Below are positions 45,460-52,691 of a DNA stretch of 52,691 bases, piece by piece. The stretch comes from Steroidobacter agaridevorans (GTDB lineage: Bacteria > Pseudomonadota > Gammaproteobacteria > Steroidobacterales > Steroidobacteraceae). A program made the position numbers and the translations under genes. The notes beneath the pieces are model-generated. The model worked only from the letters and a program-made list of their open reading frames with translations, ran no database searches and was not told the origin of the DNA. How positions within the stretch are numbered: position 1 is the stretch's first letter; every line of letters starts with the position of its first letter. The stretch covers positions 866,311 to 919,001 of the forward strand of contig NZ_BLJO01000002.1 in assembly GCF_009932555.1 (NCBI RefSeq), read 5' to 3'.

Positions 45460-46013
45460 GAGACAGGCTTCCTGAGACGCTTTGTCATCGGTACAAACGT
45501 GATGCTCAACCCGCCCGGCAGAGGATGCTCGATCGGCGCGTTGCCCGCGTAGCCACAGACTTCATACAACCGTTTGCCGGGTAGCGTGGCCATCAAGGCA
45601 AAGTCGGTGAATCCGACACCAGCCGCTTCGGCTTCACAGCGCTCGAGCAGCATACGACCGAGGCCGCGGCGAGCATGGCGTGAATCGATGAAGAACGCAC
45701 GGATGCGAGCGGCATCGACGGCGGGATCGAGCCAGGAATCGTCGCGGGATTCGCGAGTGTCGCTGCCGAACAGCGTCTTGCGCCGGCTCCAACCGCCGCA
45801 TCCGACGATGTCGCCTGAGCCGGTTTCAATGACGAAGTAGGTTTGATCTCGAATCAGCGCGGTGTCGACGCCGAATGCACCGAGCAGTGCGGCTTCGATT
45901 TGTTCCGAGGTGTAATCGACTGCGCCCAGCTCGCGGATGGAGCGTGCGATCAGGTCACGAAGTACGGGCTCGTCGGCGGCGACCGCCAGCCGCAATTGAT
46001 AGTCCACGCTCAC
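45456..46013 (-). CDS. GNAT family N-acetyltransferase
   Basis: 185 residues. Conserved acetyl-CoA site: RAFFIDSRHARRGLGRMLLERCEAEA, with R-x-x-G-x-G/A in RRGLGR, then FALMATLPGKRLYEVCGYAG as motif B. The N-terminus (LRLAVAADEPVLRDLIARSIRELG) is the usual first strand and helix. It starts an operon with the VCBS protein, the 101-residue protein and the serine hydrolase by close spacing or overlap. Substrate unknown. Confidence 0.92.
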   Translation of the reverse strand: MSVDYQLRLAVAADEPVLRDLIARSIRELGAVDYTSEQIEAALLGAFGVDTALIRDQTYFVIETGSGDIVGCGGWSRRKTLFGSDTRESRDDSWLDPAVDAARIRAFFIDSRHARRGLGRMLLERCEAEAAGVGFTDFALMATLPGKRLYEVCGYAGNAPIEHPLPGGLSITFVPMTKRLRKPVS

Positions 46014-46069
46014 CCTTGCCTCATCGAGCGAGCGTCAAGGATGACGCCCGTGAGCGATGCTAGCAAAAG

Positions 46070-47071
46070 TTAAGTCGTTCCTGGGGCGGCGGCGAGCAAC
46101 GAGGAAACTGTACGCTTGGAAATGCCGGCAACTGTCTGCACGGTCGCGGCGATAGCGGTGCTGTCGCCCCGAGCGAGCGTGTCGGCATATTCCTCCGCGA
46201 AGCCTTGCCAGTAGGCGCCTTGGGCGGCGGTGGCCGCACCGTGGTCGACGCTCTGTGCGGCCTCCTCCAACACGCCACGCACATCGCCATACGACCTGCG
46301 AATCAGCTGGTGCGCCTGAGCGATGTCCTGCAGCGCCTTGCGAGGATCGGCGGCGTTCCATTGCGATGGCTGGATGGCCTGCTCCGCCACGACGGTGCGA
46401 ACGTGATTGAACTGGCCGGTCGGAAAGCGACGTCCACCGCCGCGAATCGCGAGCGAGTCGCGTACCTGTGGCCAGTCCTTTTCGGAAACATTGAACGCCA
46501 GCTCCCCCTTCGCATCGCGCGTCGCTCGAACCCCCATGGGAGTGAGCGCTCGATCCAAAGCAGCCACGATTGCCGACTCGGATTGGGTCGGATCGACGGT
46601 GATGGAGCTCGCCTGCCGCGACCACTTGCCGACGGCGAAGCTCAGCGTTTCCGTGTCGCCGCTACGCAATGTTTCGAAGCTCAAGCCGCGGACCGCGAAC
46701 TCCTGCGTCGCCTTGGCATCGGCGCTGAACTTCAGATTGCCATCCAGCGTCCCGGCGCTGGCCGCCGAGCGCTGTTGCCAGAACTTGTCGAACTTCTCGA
46801 GGGCGGCGGCCGCATCGCCGCCGGTCAATTCCTTGCGGAGCGCACGCAACCGCGCATCGGCTTCGGACAGGAATTGAATTGCCTGCTGCGCGCCCGAGAC
46901 CTGGCGATTCAGCCGGCTGTCGTATGACTTCAGGCCACCGCGCAGCGTGGCCGGTGCAACGGGCTCGACCTTGCCGACCGGGGCTGGCAGCTCAGTACGG
47001 GTCAGCGAGACGCCTTCGACGGCGCCTCGCGGTGTAACCTGACGGCCTGAATCGACGACTGAAAGTTGCAT
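46070..47071 (-). CDS. Flagellar-operon protein of unknown function, flagellin_IN-like segment
   Basis: 333 residues, 14 nt after flgL on the same strand. I do not recognise the family as a whole. A helical segment near residues 50-90 (YDSRLNRQVSGAQQAIQFL...ADARLRALRKELTG) looks flagellin-like. A stretch around 140-200 (LSFAVGKWSRQASSITVDPTQSESAIV, then LDRALTPMGVRATRDAKGELAF) follows the pattern of the flagellin/FliD IN motif: strand, paired acids, an Ala-rich helix and then a Gly-Val strand. The rest is helical and Ala-rich. No signal peptide, as expected for a flagellar type III substrate. Export and junction function are inference from place and this partial resemblance. Confidence 0.75.
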   Translation of the reverse strand: MQLSVVDSGRQVTPRGAVEGVSLTRTELPAPVGKVEPVAPATLRGGLKSYDSRLNRQVSGAQQAIQFLSEADARLRALRKELTGGDAAAALEKFDKFWQQRSAASAGTLDGNLKFSADAKATQEFAVRGLSFETLRSGDTETLSFAVGKWSRQASSITVDPTQSESAIVAALDRALTPMGVRATRDAKGELAFNVSEKDWPQVRDSLAIRGGGRRFPTGQFNHVRTVVAEQAIQPSQWNAADPRKALQDIAQAHQLIRRSYGDVRGVLEEAAQSVDHGAATAAQGAYWQGFAEEYADTLARGDSTAIAATVQTVAGISKRTVSSLLAAAPGTT

Positions 47072-47084
47072 GGCGTGAACGAGA

Positions 47085-47999
47085 TCAGATCGCCTGGAAT
47101 AGCGAGAGCTTGCTCACCTGCGCATACGCCTTCTGCGTCGCCTGCACCGCTGTCGTGTAGCCATTCAGCTTCACGGCCGCATCGCTGTAGTCGAGCTGCC
47201 CGAGCGTCAGTGCCGCCTGCTTGTTGGACAAGCTGACGTTGGCGTGACTGGTCTCCAGCGTTTCGAGAATGTTCTGCGCGCCACCCAGCCCGGCGATGCG
47301 ACCGCTGATACTTTCGATCACATCGTCCAACGAGCCCATCGCGGCAGTGATATCGGCACGCACGGCCGGATCGTTCACGTTGGCGCCAGGAGTCTGCAGG
47401 GTCGTGAGCACGCGCTCCAACTGGTTCAGCATGTCCGCCATTTCCGGCAACGTGACATTGGAAGGCTGCGTCACTCCGGGACCGACCGCGACCTGTTGCG
47501 ACTCGGTGTTGCCCGTGAACGTGTATCGAGCGCCCACCGGCGCGGCGGGATCGTAGCTCACGGTCGGAGAATCGACCGCCGTACCCGAGAACACATAGCG
47601 ACCTTCCGCGTCGGCGCTGTTCGAAACATAGAACATGCTATCGAGCAGCGGCTTCAAAGACCCCGCCATGGCGGCGACGTCCTCCGGTGTGTTCGAGCCG
47701 TCGCCCGCCCAGACCAGCAAGTCGCGCGCGCTCAACATGTCGTTCGACATGCTGCTGAGATAGACCTCGTTCTGCGTCAGACGGCTTTGCAGGGTGGAAA
47801 TGTTTTCCCGGTACTGATCGAGCGCCGCTTCTTCGCGATACAGACGCGACAGACGCACCGTGGTCACCGGATGCTCGGAAGGCAGCGAATATTTCTCGCC
47901 GCTGGCCATCTTCTGCAGAATGTCCTCCAGACGGAAGGACGCCTTCTGCAAGGCCGTGTTCATGGTGGTGTGATATTGCGTGCTGGCAATGCGCATCAT
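47085..47999 (-). CDS. flgL: Flagellar hook-associated protein 3
   Basis: Second junction protein between hook and filament. About 303 residues with the flagellin-type N-terminal D0/D1 (RIASTQYHTTMNTALQKASFRLEDILQKMASGEKYSLPSEHPVTTVRLSRL) and the matching C-terminal coil (AALTLGQLDYSDAAVKLNGYTTAVQATQKAYAQVSKLSLFQ). The middle Thr/Ser/Val-rich region is the variable outer domain. The ATG at 47996 or 47999 are both possible; I keep the first. It follows flgK by 16 nt. Confidence 0.95.
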   Translation of the reverse strand: MMRIASTQYHTTMNTALQKASFRLEDILQKMASGEKYSLPSEHPVTTVRLSRLYREEAALDQYRENISTLQSRLTQNEVYLSSMSNDMLSARDLLVWAGDGSNTPEDVAAMAGSLKPLLDSMFYVSNSADAEGRYVFSGTAVDSPTVSYDPAAPVGARYTFTGNTESQQVAVGPGVTQPSNVTLPEMADMLNQLERVLTTLQTPGANVNDPAVRADITAAMGSLDDVIESISGRIAGLGGAQNILETLETSHANVSLSNKQAALTLGQLDYSDAAVKLNGYTTAVQATQKAYAQVSKLSLFQAI

Positions 48000-48015
48000 G
48001 CTCTCGATCTCAACA

Positions 48016-49395
48016 TCAACCCAGCAGCGCGAGCGTGTTGTCGAACAGCTCGTTGGCCACCGCGATCACTTTCATATTGGCCTGATACATTTGCTGGTAC
48101 TGCATCAGGTTGATGGCTTCTTCATCGGTATTGACGCCGCTGGTCGACTTCCAGCTTTCCTCGGCCTGGTTGCGCACAGTCTGCGCGGTGTCCATGGCGG
48201 CCTGGTTCTGCTGACTGTCCATGCCCAGCTTGGCGACCAGCTGCGTCGACGCGTCGGCCAGCGTCACCGAGCCGAGTCCCGGCAGCGTGATCGCCGAGGA
48301 GCGCAGGCCAATCAACGCCAACAAGTTCTGGCTGTCGCCGCCCGCGGTCGCCGACGTGGAGAATGCAAGCTCGCTGCCTTGAATGCCCGGCCGAACCCGC
48401 AGCATGCCGGTAGCGGTCGATGAATCGTATTCAAACAAAGGCGTGCCCGGCGTGCCGTCGGGCGCGAAGCCGGCGGCGAGCTGCGTGTTCACAGCATCCG
48501 CCAACTGCTCGGCCATGTCGCCGATCGATTCGATCATCGGCGACAGCGTCCTGGCTTCGTAATCTTCCAGTCCGCCGAGCTCGCCGCCCAGGCCCGTTCT
48601 CGGCAGGATGAACGCTTCCGAGGCGAAGGCGACCTGCAACGTCTGTGTGCCGTCGGGGTTGGTGGTCGCGCTCATGGTCGCGGCACGTCCGCCGACGACC
48701 AGCGGCTGACCGCCACGCAAGGAAATGCTTCGTGTGCCGTCGGCCTGGTCGACAACCTGTAAAGAGACGAGCCCCGCGAGCTCATCGATCTTGTTGTCGC
48801 GCGCATCCATGAGCGCCGAGGGATTCACGCCCGAGCCCTGCGTGGCCGCGATCTGCTTGTTCAACTCGGCAATGTCCTTCGACAGGCCATTGATCTGGGT
48901 GATCGTGGTGGCGCGCTGCTGAGCGATCGCCTGGCGCTGATTCGAGAGCACCTGGGTGAGGCTGTTGAAGCGCTGCGCGAGCGCGTCGGCGGCAGTGATG
49001 ATCTGCTGGCGCAACGGGCTCGACGTGGGATCGACGCTCGCCGCGTTCAATGCGCCGAAGAACGCATCGAGTCCGCTGTTGATGCCCGATTCCTCATCGC
49101 CCATCACCTGCTCGAGCTGCGTGAGATACGGCTGCGCCGTCGTGCGCTGACCCAGTTCGGAAGCGGCGCTCCACATCTGCAGGCTCTTGTAGCCGTCGCT
49201 GAAGCGGATCAATGACGGCACCGCGACGCCACTGCCAGCGCTCAGCTGGCCCGTCTGATAAGGCGCGATCGACGCCAGCAGCACGCCCTGGCGCGTATAG
49301 CCCGGCGTCATGACGTTGGCGACGTTCTGGCTGGTGGCGTTCAGGCCCGCCTGCGCCGCCAGCGCTCCCGACAATGCGTTGAAGATGATGCTCAT
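48016..49395 (-). CDS. flgK: Flagellar hook-associated protein 1
   Basis: First hook-filament junction protein. The start is ATG 49395 (MSIIFNALSGALAAQAGLNATSQNVANVMTPGYTRQGV), the standard FlgK opening with the rod/hook family motif; the much longer open frame upstream overlaps flgJ and is not coding. 459 residues, with the C-terminal SGVNTDEEAINLMQYQQMYQANMKVIAVANELFDNTLALLG typical of the family. It lies 35 nt after flgJ. Confidence 0.96.
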   Translation of the reverse strand: MSIIFNALSGALAAQAGLNATSQNVANVMTPGYTRQGVLLASIAPYQTGQLSAGSGVAVPSLIRFSDGYKSLQMWSAASELGQRTTAQPYLTQLEQVMGDEESGINSGLDAFFGALNAASVDPTSSPLRQQIITAADALAQRFNSLTQVLSNQRQAIAQQRATTITQINGLSKDIAELNKQIAATQGSGVNPSALMDARDNKIDELAGLVSLQVVDQADGTRSISLRGGQPLVVGGRAATMSATTNPDGTQTLQVAFASEAFILPRTGLGGELGGLEDYEARTLSPMIESIGDMAEQLADAVNTQLAAGFAPDGTPGTPLFEYDSSTATGMLRVRPGIQGSELAFSTSATAGGDSQNLLALIGLRSSAITLPGLGSVTLADASTQLVAKLGMDSQQNQAAMDTAQTVRNQAEESWKSTSGVNTDEEAINLMQYQQMYQANMKVIAVANELFDNTLALLG

Positions 49396-49430
49396 TGCTG
49401 GAATGCAGAGCGACCCGCGCCGCTCAAAAC

Positions 49431-49745
49431 TTAAGCCTTGGGCAGCAGCTGACGCACGATCACATCGGCGATGCCGAAGGCGCGCTGCCTGGACATCACG
49501 TCGGCGACCGACGTGTCTGCGTAATCGAGCATGTCGGCATTCGTGTTCTTGCCGTAGATGCTGTCTTCGCCGGCAATTTCCTTGGTGGCGCTGCGCATCT
49601 GGCGCAGCATCTGCGAGATGAAGAAACTTTCGAACTGCTCGGCCGCCTGCTGGACCTTGGCGCGATAGACAGCGTCTTCGGCCGACGGCGCAATCGCTGA
49701 GTCGTCCGCTACCCGGGTCTGCGATGATACGAGATCGACCTTCAT
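49431..49745 (-). CDS. flgJ: FlgJ-type rod-binding protein, no muramidase domain
   Basis: 104 residues containing only the rod-binding scaffold domain: KVQQAAEQFESFFISQMLRQMRSATKEIAGEDSIYGKNTNADMLDYADTSVADVMSRQRAFGIADVIVRQL compressed into residues 29-101. The Gln-Phe-Glu...Phe-Ile-x-Gln-Met signature is present. E. coli FlgJ is about 313 residues with a C-terminal N-acetylglucosaminidase domain that opens peptidoglycan for the rod; nothing of it remains and the next gene follows at once. A separate lytic transglycosylase must serve the rod, if one exists. Confidence 0.93.
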   Translation of the reverse strand: MKVDLVSSQTRVADDSAIAPSAEDAVYRAKVQQAAEQFESFFISQMLRQMRSATKEIAGEDSIYGKNTNADMLDYADTSVADVMSRQRAFGIADVIVRQLLPKA

Positions 49746-49748
49746 GGC

Positions 49749-50879
49749 TCAGATCACCGTCAACTCGCCTTCGATCGCGCCGACTTGATCCAGCGCCTGC
49801 AGAATGGCCATCAAATCGTCGGGCGTCGCGCCCGTGCTGTTGACCGTATCGATGATGGCTTGCAGGCTCACACCCTCGGGCCACTGGAACATGCGACCTT
49901 CATCCTGGCTGACCGACACGTCGGATTGCGGCGTGACCACGGTCTGGCCCTGGCTGAGCGGATTCGGCTGGCTCACCTGCGGATTCTCGCTGATGATGAC
50001 TTTCAGGCCACCGTGCGAGATCGCAGCAGAGCGCACGCGCACGCCTTCGGAAATCACAACCGTGCCGGTGCGTGAATTGAAGACGACCTTGGGCAATTGC
50101 GAGCCCACGTCGACCGGCAGCGACTCCAAGCCTGCGACGAACGCGACTCGCTGCGTTGGATCCATGGGGGCCGCAACTTCGACGCTGGTGGAATTGCGGG
50201 TCGTGGCGATCGCGCCGTAACGCTTGTTGATGGCCTGCACGATGTTGGTCGCGGTCTGGAAGCTCGGCAGCTTCAAGCTCAACAGCACGGTCGGACGCGT
50301 GTCGAAGTCTGTCTCGATCTCACGTTCGATGGTCGCACCGTTCGGCACGCGGCCCGAAGTTGGTGAATTCACAGTCACGCTCGAGCCGCTCGCGCCTTGA
50401 GCGGAAAGACCGCCGACAACGAGATTGCCCTGCGCGAGCGCATAGACTTCGGAATCGGCAGCACGCAGCGGCGTCAGCAACAACAAGCCGCCACGCAGGC
50501 TCTTCGCATCGCCCATCGACGAAACCGTCACGTCGATCTTCTGGCCGCGACGATAGCCCGGAGGAAACACGGCGCTGACCATGACGGTCGCGACGTTGCG
50601 CAGTCGCGGATCCGTGCCTTCCGGCAACTTCACACCGAACTGCTTGAGCATGTTGGCCACGGACTGGCCGGCGAACTTCACCTGCGTGCCGTCGCCGGTG
50701 CCCTGCAGGCCGACCACGAGGCCGTAGCCCAGCAACTGGTTCTCACGTACGCCCTCGACGCTCACGAGCGAGCGCAACGGCTTGGACGGCGACATCGGGA
50801 TGTTCGCCGTCGCGTTCACGCTCGGCGCGGCGATCAGGAGCGCGAGCACCAGGGTGCGAAGAATTCGAGACAAGTACAT
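49749..50879 (-). CDS. flgI: Flagellar P-ring protein
   Basis: Forms the periplasmic P ring around the rod. 376 residues from ATG 50879; the open frame continues upstream through flgH on another frame but has no start or composition support. Signal peptide ([14 protein letters not shown]), then the family sequence [93 protein letters not shown], and the C-terminal [42 protein letters not shown]. It lies 3 nt after the flgJ start and 11 nt before flgH. Confidence 0.97.
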   Translation of the reverse strand: MYLSRILRTLVLALLIAAPSVNATANIPMSPSKPLRSLVSVEGVRENQLLGYGLVVGLQGTGDGTQVKFAGQSVANMLKQFGVKLPEGTDPRLRNVATVMVSAVFPPGYRRGQKIDVTVSSMGDAKSLRGGLLLLTPLRAADSEVYALAQGNLVVGGLSAQGASGSSVTVNSPTSGRVPNGATIEREIETDFDTRPTVLLSLKLPSFQTATNIVQAINKRYGAIATTRNSTSVEVAAPMDPTQRVAFVAGLESLPVDVGSQLPKVVFNSRTGTVVISEGVRVRSAAISHGGLKVIISENPQVSQPNPLSQGQTVVTPQSDVSVSQDEGRMFQWPEGVSLQAIIDTVNSTGATPDDLMAILQALDQVGAIEGELTVI

Positions 50880-50890
50880 GGACCAGATCC

Positions 50891-51550
50891 TTAGAACGGC
50901 ATCCACGGACTGTTGAAGAAGCGCGTCAACCAGCCCGCCTGATTGGAATCGGCCAGGCTGCCCCGACCTGAATAGGCAATGCGTGCGTTTGCCACGCGCT
51001 GTGACGAAATTCTGTTCTCGGCGTCGATGTCCTCGGCGCGCACGAAGCCCGACACCCGCAGGAACTCTTCGCCCTGGTTCAAATACAGGCTCTTCTCGCC
51101 ATGCACGCGCAGCAGCCCGTTCGGCAACACTTCCTGCACGATGACGGTCAGCGCGCCCTGCAAGGCGTTCTGCTGAGTGCTGGTCGCGCCGCCCTGGAAC
51201 TCGCGGTCGGCCTGGATGCTGGTGTTCGCGTCGATGGTGCTGTGACCGATCGTGAAGCTCGGAATGTCGACGCTGCTGCTCTTGCTGATGTTGGTGTCGG
51301 CGCTCTTGCGCGCCTGGGTCGTTTCCAGCAACACCACCGTCAACACATCGCCCGGACGGAACGCACGCACGTCCGCGACCAACGCCCACGGACGCTCTGC
51401 TGTGAACACGCCACCCGATGTGCCCTTCGGCAAAGCGGTGAACTGAGGAACAGCAGGCTCTTCTTCGGCCGGCTGCTGACGCGGCAGCATCGAGCAGCCC
51501 GACAGCAGCAGCGTGGCTCCGACGACAGCGAATAGCGTGCGAACGTTCAT
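50891..51550 (-). CDS. flgH: Flagellar L-ring lipoprotein
   Basis: Outer-membrane L ring. 219 residues with lipobox LLLSGC (Cys about residue 19) and the family core: [90 protein letters not shown] and [14 protein letters not shown]. It lies 5 nt after flgG and 11 nt before flgI. Confidence 0.97.
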   Translation of the reverse strand: MNVRTLFAVVGATLLLSGCSMLPRQQPAEEEPAVPQFTALPKGTSGGVFTAERPWALVADVRAFRPGDVLTVVLLETTQARKSADTNISKSSSVDIPSFTIGHSTIDANTSIQADREFQGGATSTQQNALQGALTVIVQEVLPNGLLRVHGEKSLYLNQGEEFLRVSGFVRAEDIDAENRISSQRVANARIAYSGRGSLADSNQAGWLTRFFNSPWMPF

Positions 51551-51555
51551 GATCG

Positions 51556-52344
51556 TTACCGGACGGCCGCCGCCAGGTACTGCAGCATGTTGTCGGCCGA
51601 GGTCAGCACCTTCGTGTTCATTTCGTAGGTGCGCTGAGCCGCGATCATGTCGACCATTTCTTCGACGACCTGCACGTTCGAGCCTTCGAGCGCGCCCTGC
51701 TTGAGCTTGCCCAGCGCATCCTGGCCCGGGGTGCCTTCGGTCGGCACGCCGCTCGCCACCGTTTCCTGGTACAGGTTGTCGCCCAGCGCGAGCAGACCGG
51801 CGGGATTCATGAAATTCACCAGCGTGATCTGACCCACCTGCACCGGCTCGGCCTGGCCCGGCACGGTCGCGGACACTTGACCGTCCTCGCCGATGACGAC
51901 GTTGGTGGCGTTCGCGGGAACCGTCACTTCGGGCGTAATCGGCATACCGGTCGAAGTGACCAGGCGGCCCTGATCGTTGATGCTGAACGCGCCGGAACGC
52001 GTGTAGCCCATCTCGCCGTTCGCCTGCTCGACCTGGAAAAAGCCCTGGCCGCCGATGGCCACGTCATAGGTCTGACCGGTGGTCTGAATGTTGCCGGTCG
52101 TGAACACCTTCTGCGTACCGACCAGGCGCGTGCCGTTGCCGAGCTGCACGCCCGACGGCGACACGGTGTTGTCGTCATTGCGCGCGCCCGGCGGACGGTC
52201 GATCTGATAAAACAAATCGGCGAACACCGCGCGATCGCGCTTGAAGCCAACGGTATTCACGTTGGCCAGGTTGTTCGCAATGGCCTGCAGCTTGGCGTCC
52301 TGCGCCTGTACGCCGGTCTTGCTGACCCACATTGCTGGATTCAT
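51556..52344 (-). CDS. flgG: Flagellar distal rod protein FlgG
   Basis: Distal rod subunit. 262 residues, normal length, with the rod N-terminus ([43 protein letters not shown]) and the C-terminus [39 protein letters not shown]. The middle beta region contains [38 protein letters not shown]. The ATG at 52344 has GGGAG upstream. It follows a structured 145-bp gap after flgF. Confidence 0.97.
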   Translation of the reverse strand: MNPAMWVSKTGVQAQDAKLQAIANNLANVNTVGFKRDRAVFADLFYQIDRPPGARNDDNTVSPSGVQLGNGTRLVGTQKVFTTGNIQTTGQTYDVAIGGQGFFQVEQANGEMGYTRSGAFSINDQGRLVTSTGMPITPEVTVPANATNVVIGEDGQVSATVPGQAEPVQVGQITLVNFMNPAGLLALGDNLYQETVASGVPTEGTPGQDALGKLKQGALEGSNVQVVEEMVDMIAAQRTYEMNTKVLTSADNMLQYLAAAVR

Positions 52345-52489
52345 GGAAACTCCCGAACTAACTTAACGATTGCCACCCCAGGCACATGGATGTGCCCGCC
52401 GCCACAGGCGGCGAGCGCAGGCGAAAAAGTCGCGCCTTTTTCGCTCTGCGCCACAGCGCGAGTGGCAGGATGCCCGAGTCGCTGTTTCA
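52345..52489 (-). other. flgF-flgG intergenic region with three consecutive hairpins
   Basis: No gene. Three inverted repeats in a row: GGCACAT/ATGTGCC (52381-52396), GCCGCC/GGCGGC (52398-52412), and a 9-bp GCGAAAAAG/CTTTTTCGC extended by gcgcag/ctgcgc (52415-52451). The last contains A and T runs within the stem, like a partial terminator. It may tune flgG level relative to flgF or block degradation. Confidence 0.6.
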
Positions 52490-52691
52490 TCATGCGCCGA
52501 CCAGGCGGTTGCCGCTTTCGGCCATGCCGTCGGCGGCGCGATACAACTTCATCTGAATCTCGAACTCGCGCGTGAGATTCATGACGGCGACCATTTCCTC
52601 GATGGCGGACACGTTGCTGCCCTCGAGATGGCCGCTGCGGACAGTGACTGTTTCATCGACCGCGAACGGCTCGCCATTGCGCGCGACGATC
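52490..52691 (-). CDS. flgF: Flagellar basal-body rod protein FlgF (5' part outside window)
   Basis: Proximal rod protein; only the last 66 codons are inside the window, so the start is missing. The sequence ends with the rod-family C-terminus: PFAVDETVTVRSGHLEGSN, then VSAIEEMVAVMNLTREFEIQ and MKLYRAADGMAESGNRL. A double stop TGATGA closes it. Close match to the FlgF/FlgG C-terminal signature LEGSNVSAIEEMV; the position before flgG supports FlgF. Confidence 0.93.
   Translation of the reverse strand, partial: IVARNGEPFAVDETVTVRSGHLEGSNVSAIEEMVAVMNLTREFEIQMKLYRAADGMAESGNRLVGA

Noticed and set aside
49749-51389. flgI read as a 546-residue protein, and flgK as 622 residues
   Set aside because: The extra N-terminal parts lie over flgH and flgJ in other frames; the family starts at 50879 and 49395 have signal or rod motifs.

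Overview
The window is one contiguous, high-GC stretch of a gammaproteobacterial chromosome. ZipA, an smc-zipA-ligA unit, the rimP-nusA-infB-rbfA-truB-rpsO-pnp unit, BolA next to IspZ/YciB, and a PhaR-type polyhydroxyalkanoate regulator together fit a free-living, motile, PHA-storing member of a deep lineage such as Nevskiales/Steroidobacterales/Xanthomonadales. That placement is inference from gene content and gene order, not from any search. Chromosome condensation uses SMC-ScpAB (scpA and smc are both here); no MukBEF gene is seen.

Layout. (a) 1-24144, housekeeping: scpA (runs off the left edge, with a very long acidic repeat tail) and trpS, then yciO; divergent ispZ-bolA-peptidyl-prolyl isomerase; ligA-zipA-smc on the minus strand; dksA-gluQ-phaR on the plus strand; then the minus-strand translation/transcription cluster pnp, rpsO, truB, rbfA, infB, nusA, rimP. 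(b) 24145-31140, accessory: a rimP leader with two intrinsic terminators just after a promoter, a frameshifted gene remnant, a segment resembling the ash/C4-type regulatory segment of P4-like phage satellites with further partial copies nearby, then YecA, DUF3800, an exported pentapeptide-repeat protein, a LysR regulator divergent from a class IV aminotransferase, and DUF1003. (c) 31147-46013, a mosaic of single genes and small operons: PQQ-type beta-propeller lipoprotein, AraC/GyrI regulator, TetR with a divergent membrane protein, a 1132-residue helicase/phospholipase-D/zinc-ribbon protein, AlkB, DinB, bicupin, small exported and basic proteins, methyltransferase, beta-lactamase-fold hydrolase, VCBS protein and GNAT. 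(d) 46070-52691: a flagellar operon on the minus strand, flgF (cut by the window edge)-flgG-flgH-flgI-flgJ-flgK-flgL plus one unrecognised downstream gene.

How it works together. The left part supports chromosome segregation, replication ligation, divisome anchoring, stringent control and ribosome assembly. The right end builds the flagellar rod, P and L rings and hook-filament junction. The most unusual gene is the helicase-PLD fusion at 35180-38578. Its architecture (UPF1-like superfamily 1 helicase with a long coiled-coil insertion, one HKD nuclease motif and a C-terminal topoisomerase-type zinc ribbon) matches my recollection of single-gene (type II) Mokosh anti-phage proteins, and it sits beside two damage-response-type genes (AlkB, DinB). 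Other notable items are the 78-bp in-frame repeat array in scpA, a two-cysteine DksA with a roughly 170-residue basic N-terminal extension, a FlgJ without its muramidase domain, and several genes that look leaderless.
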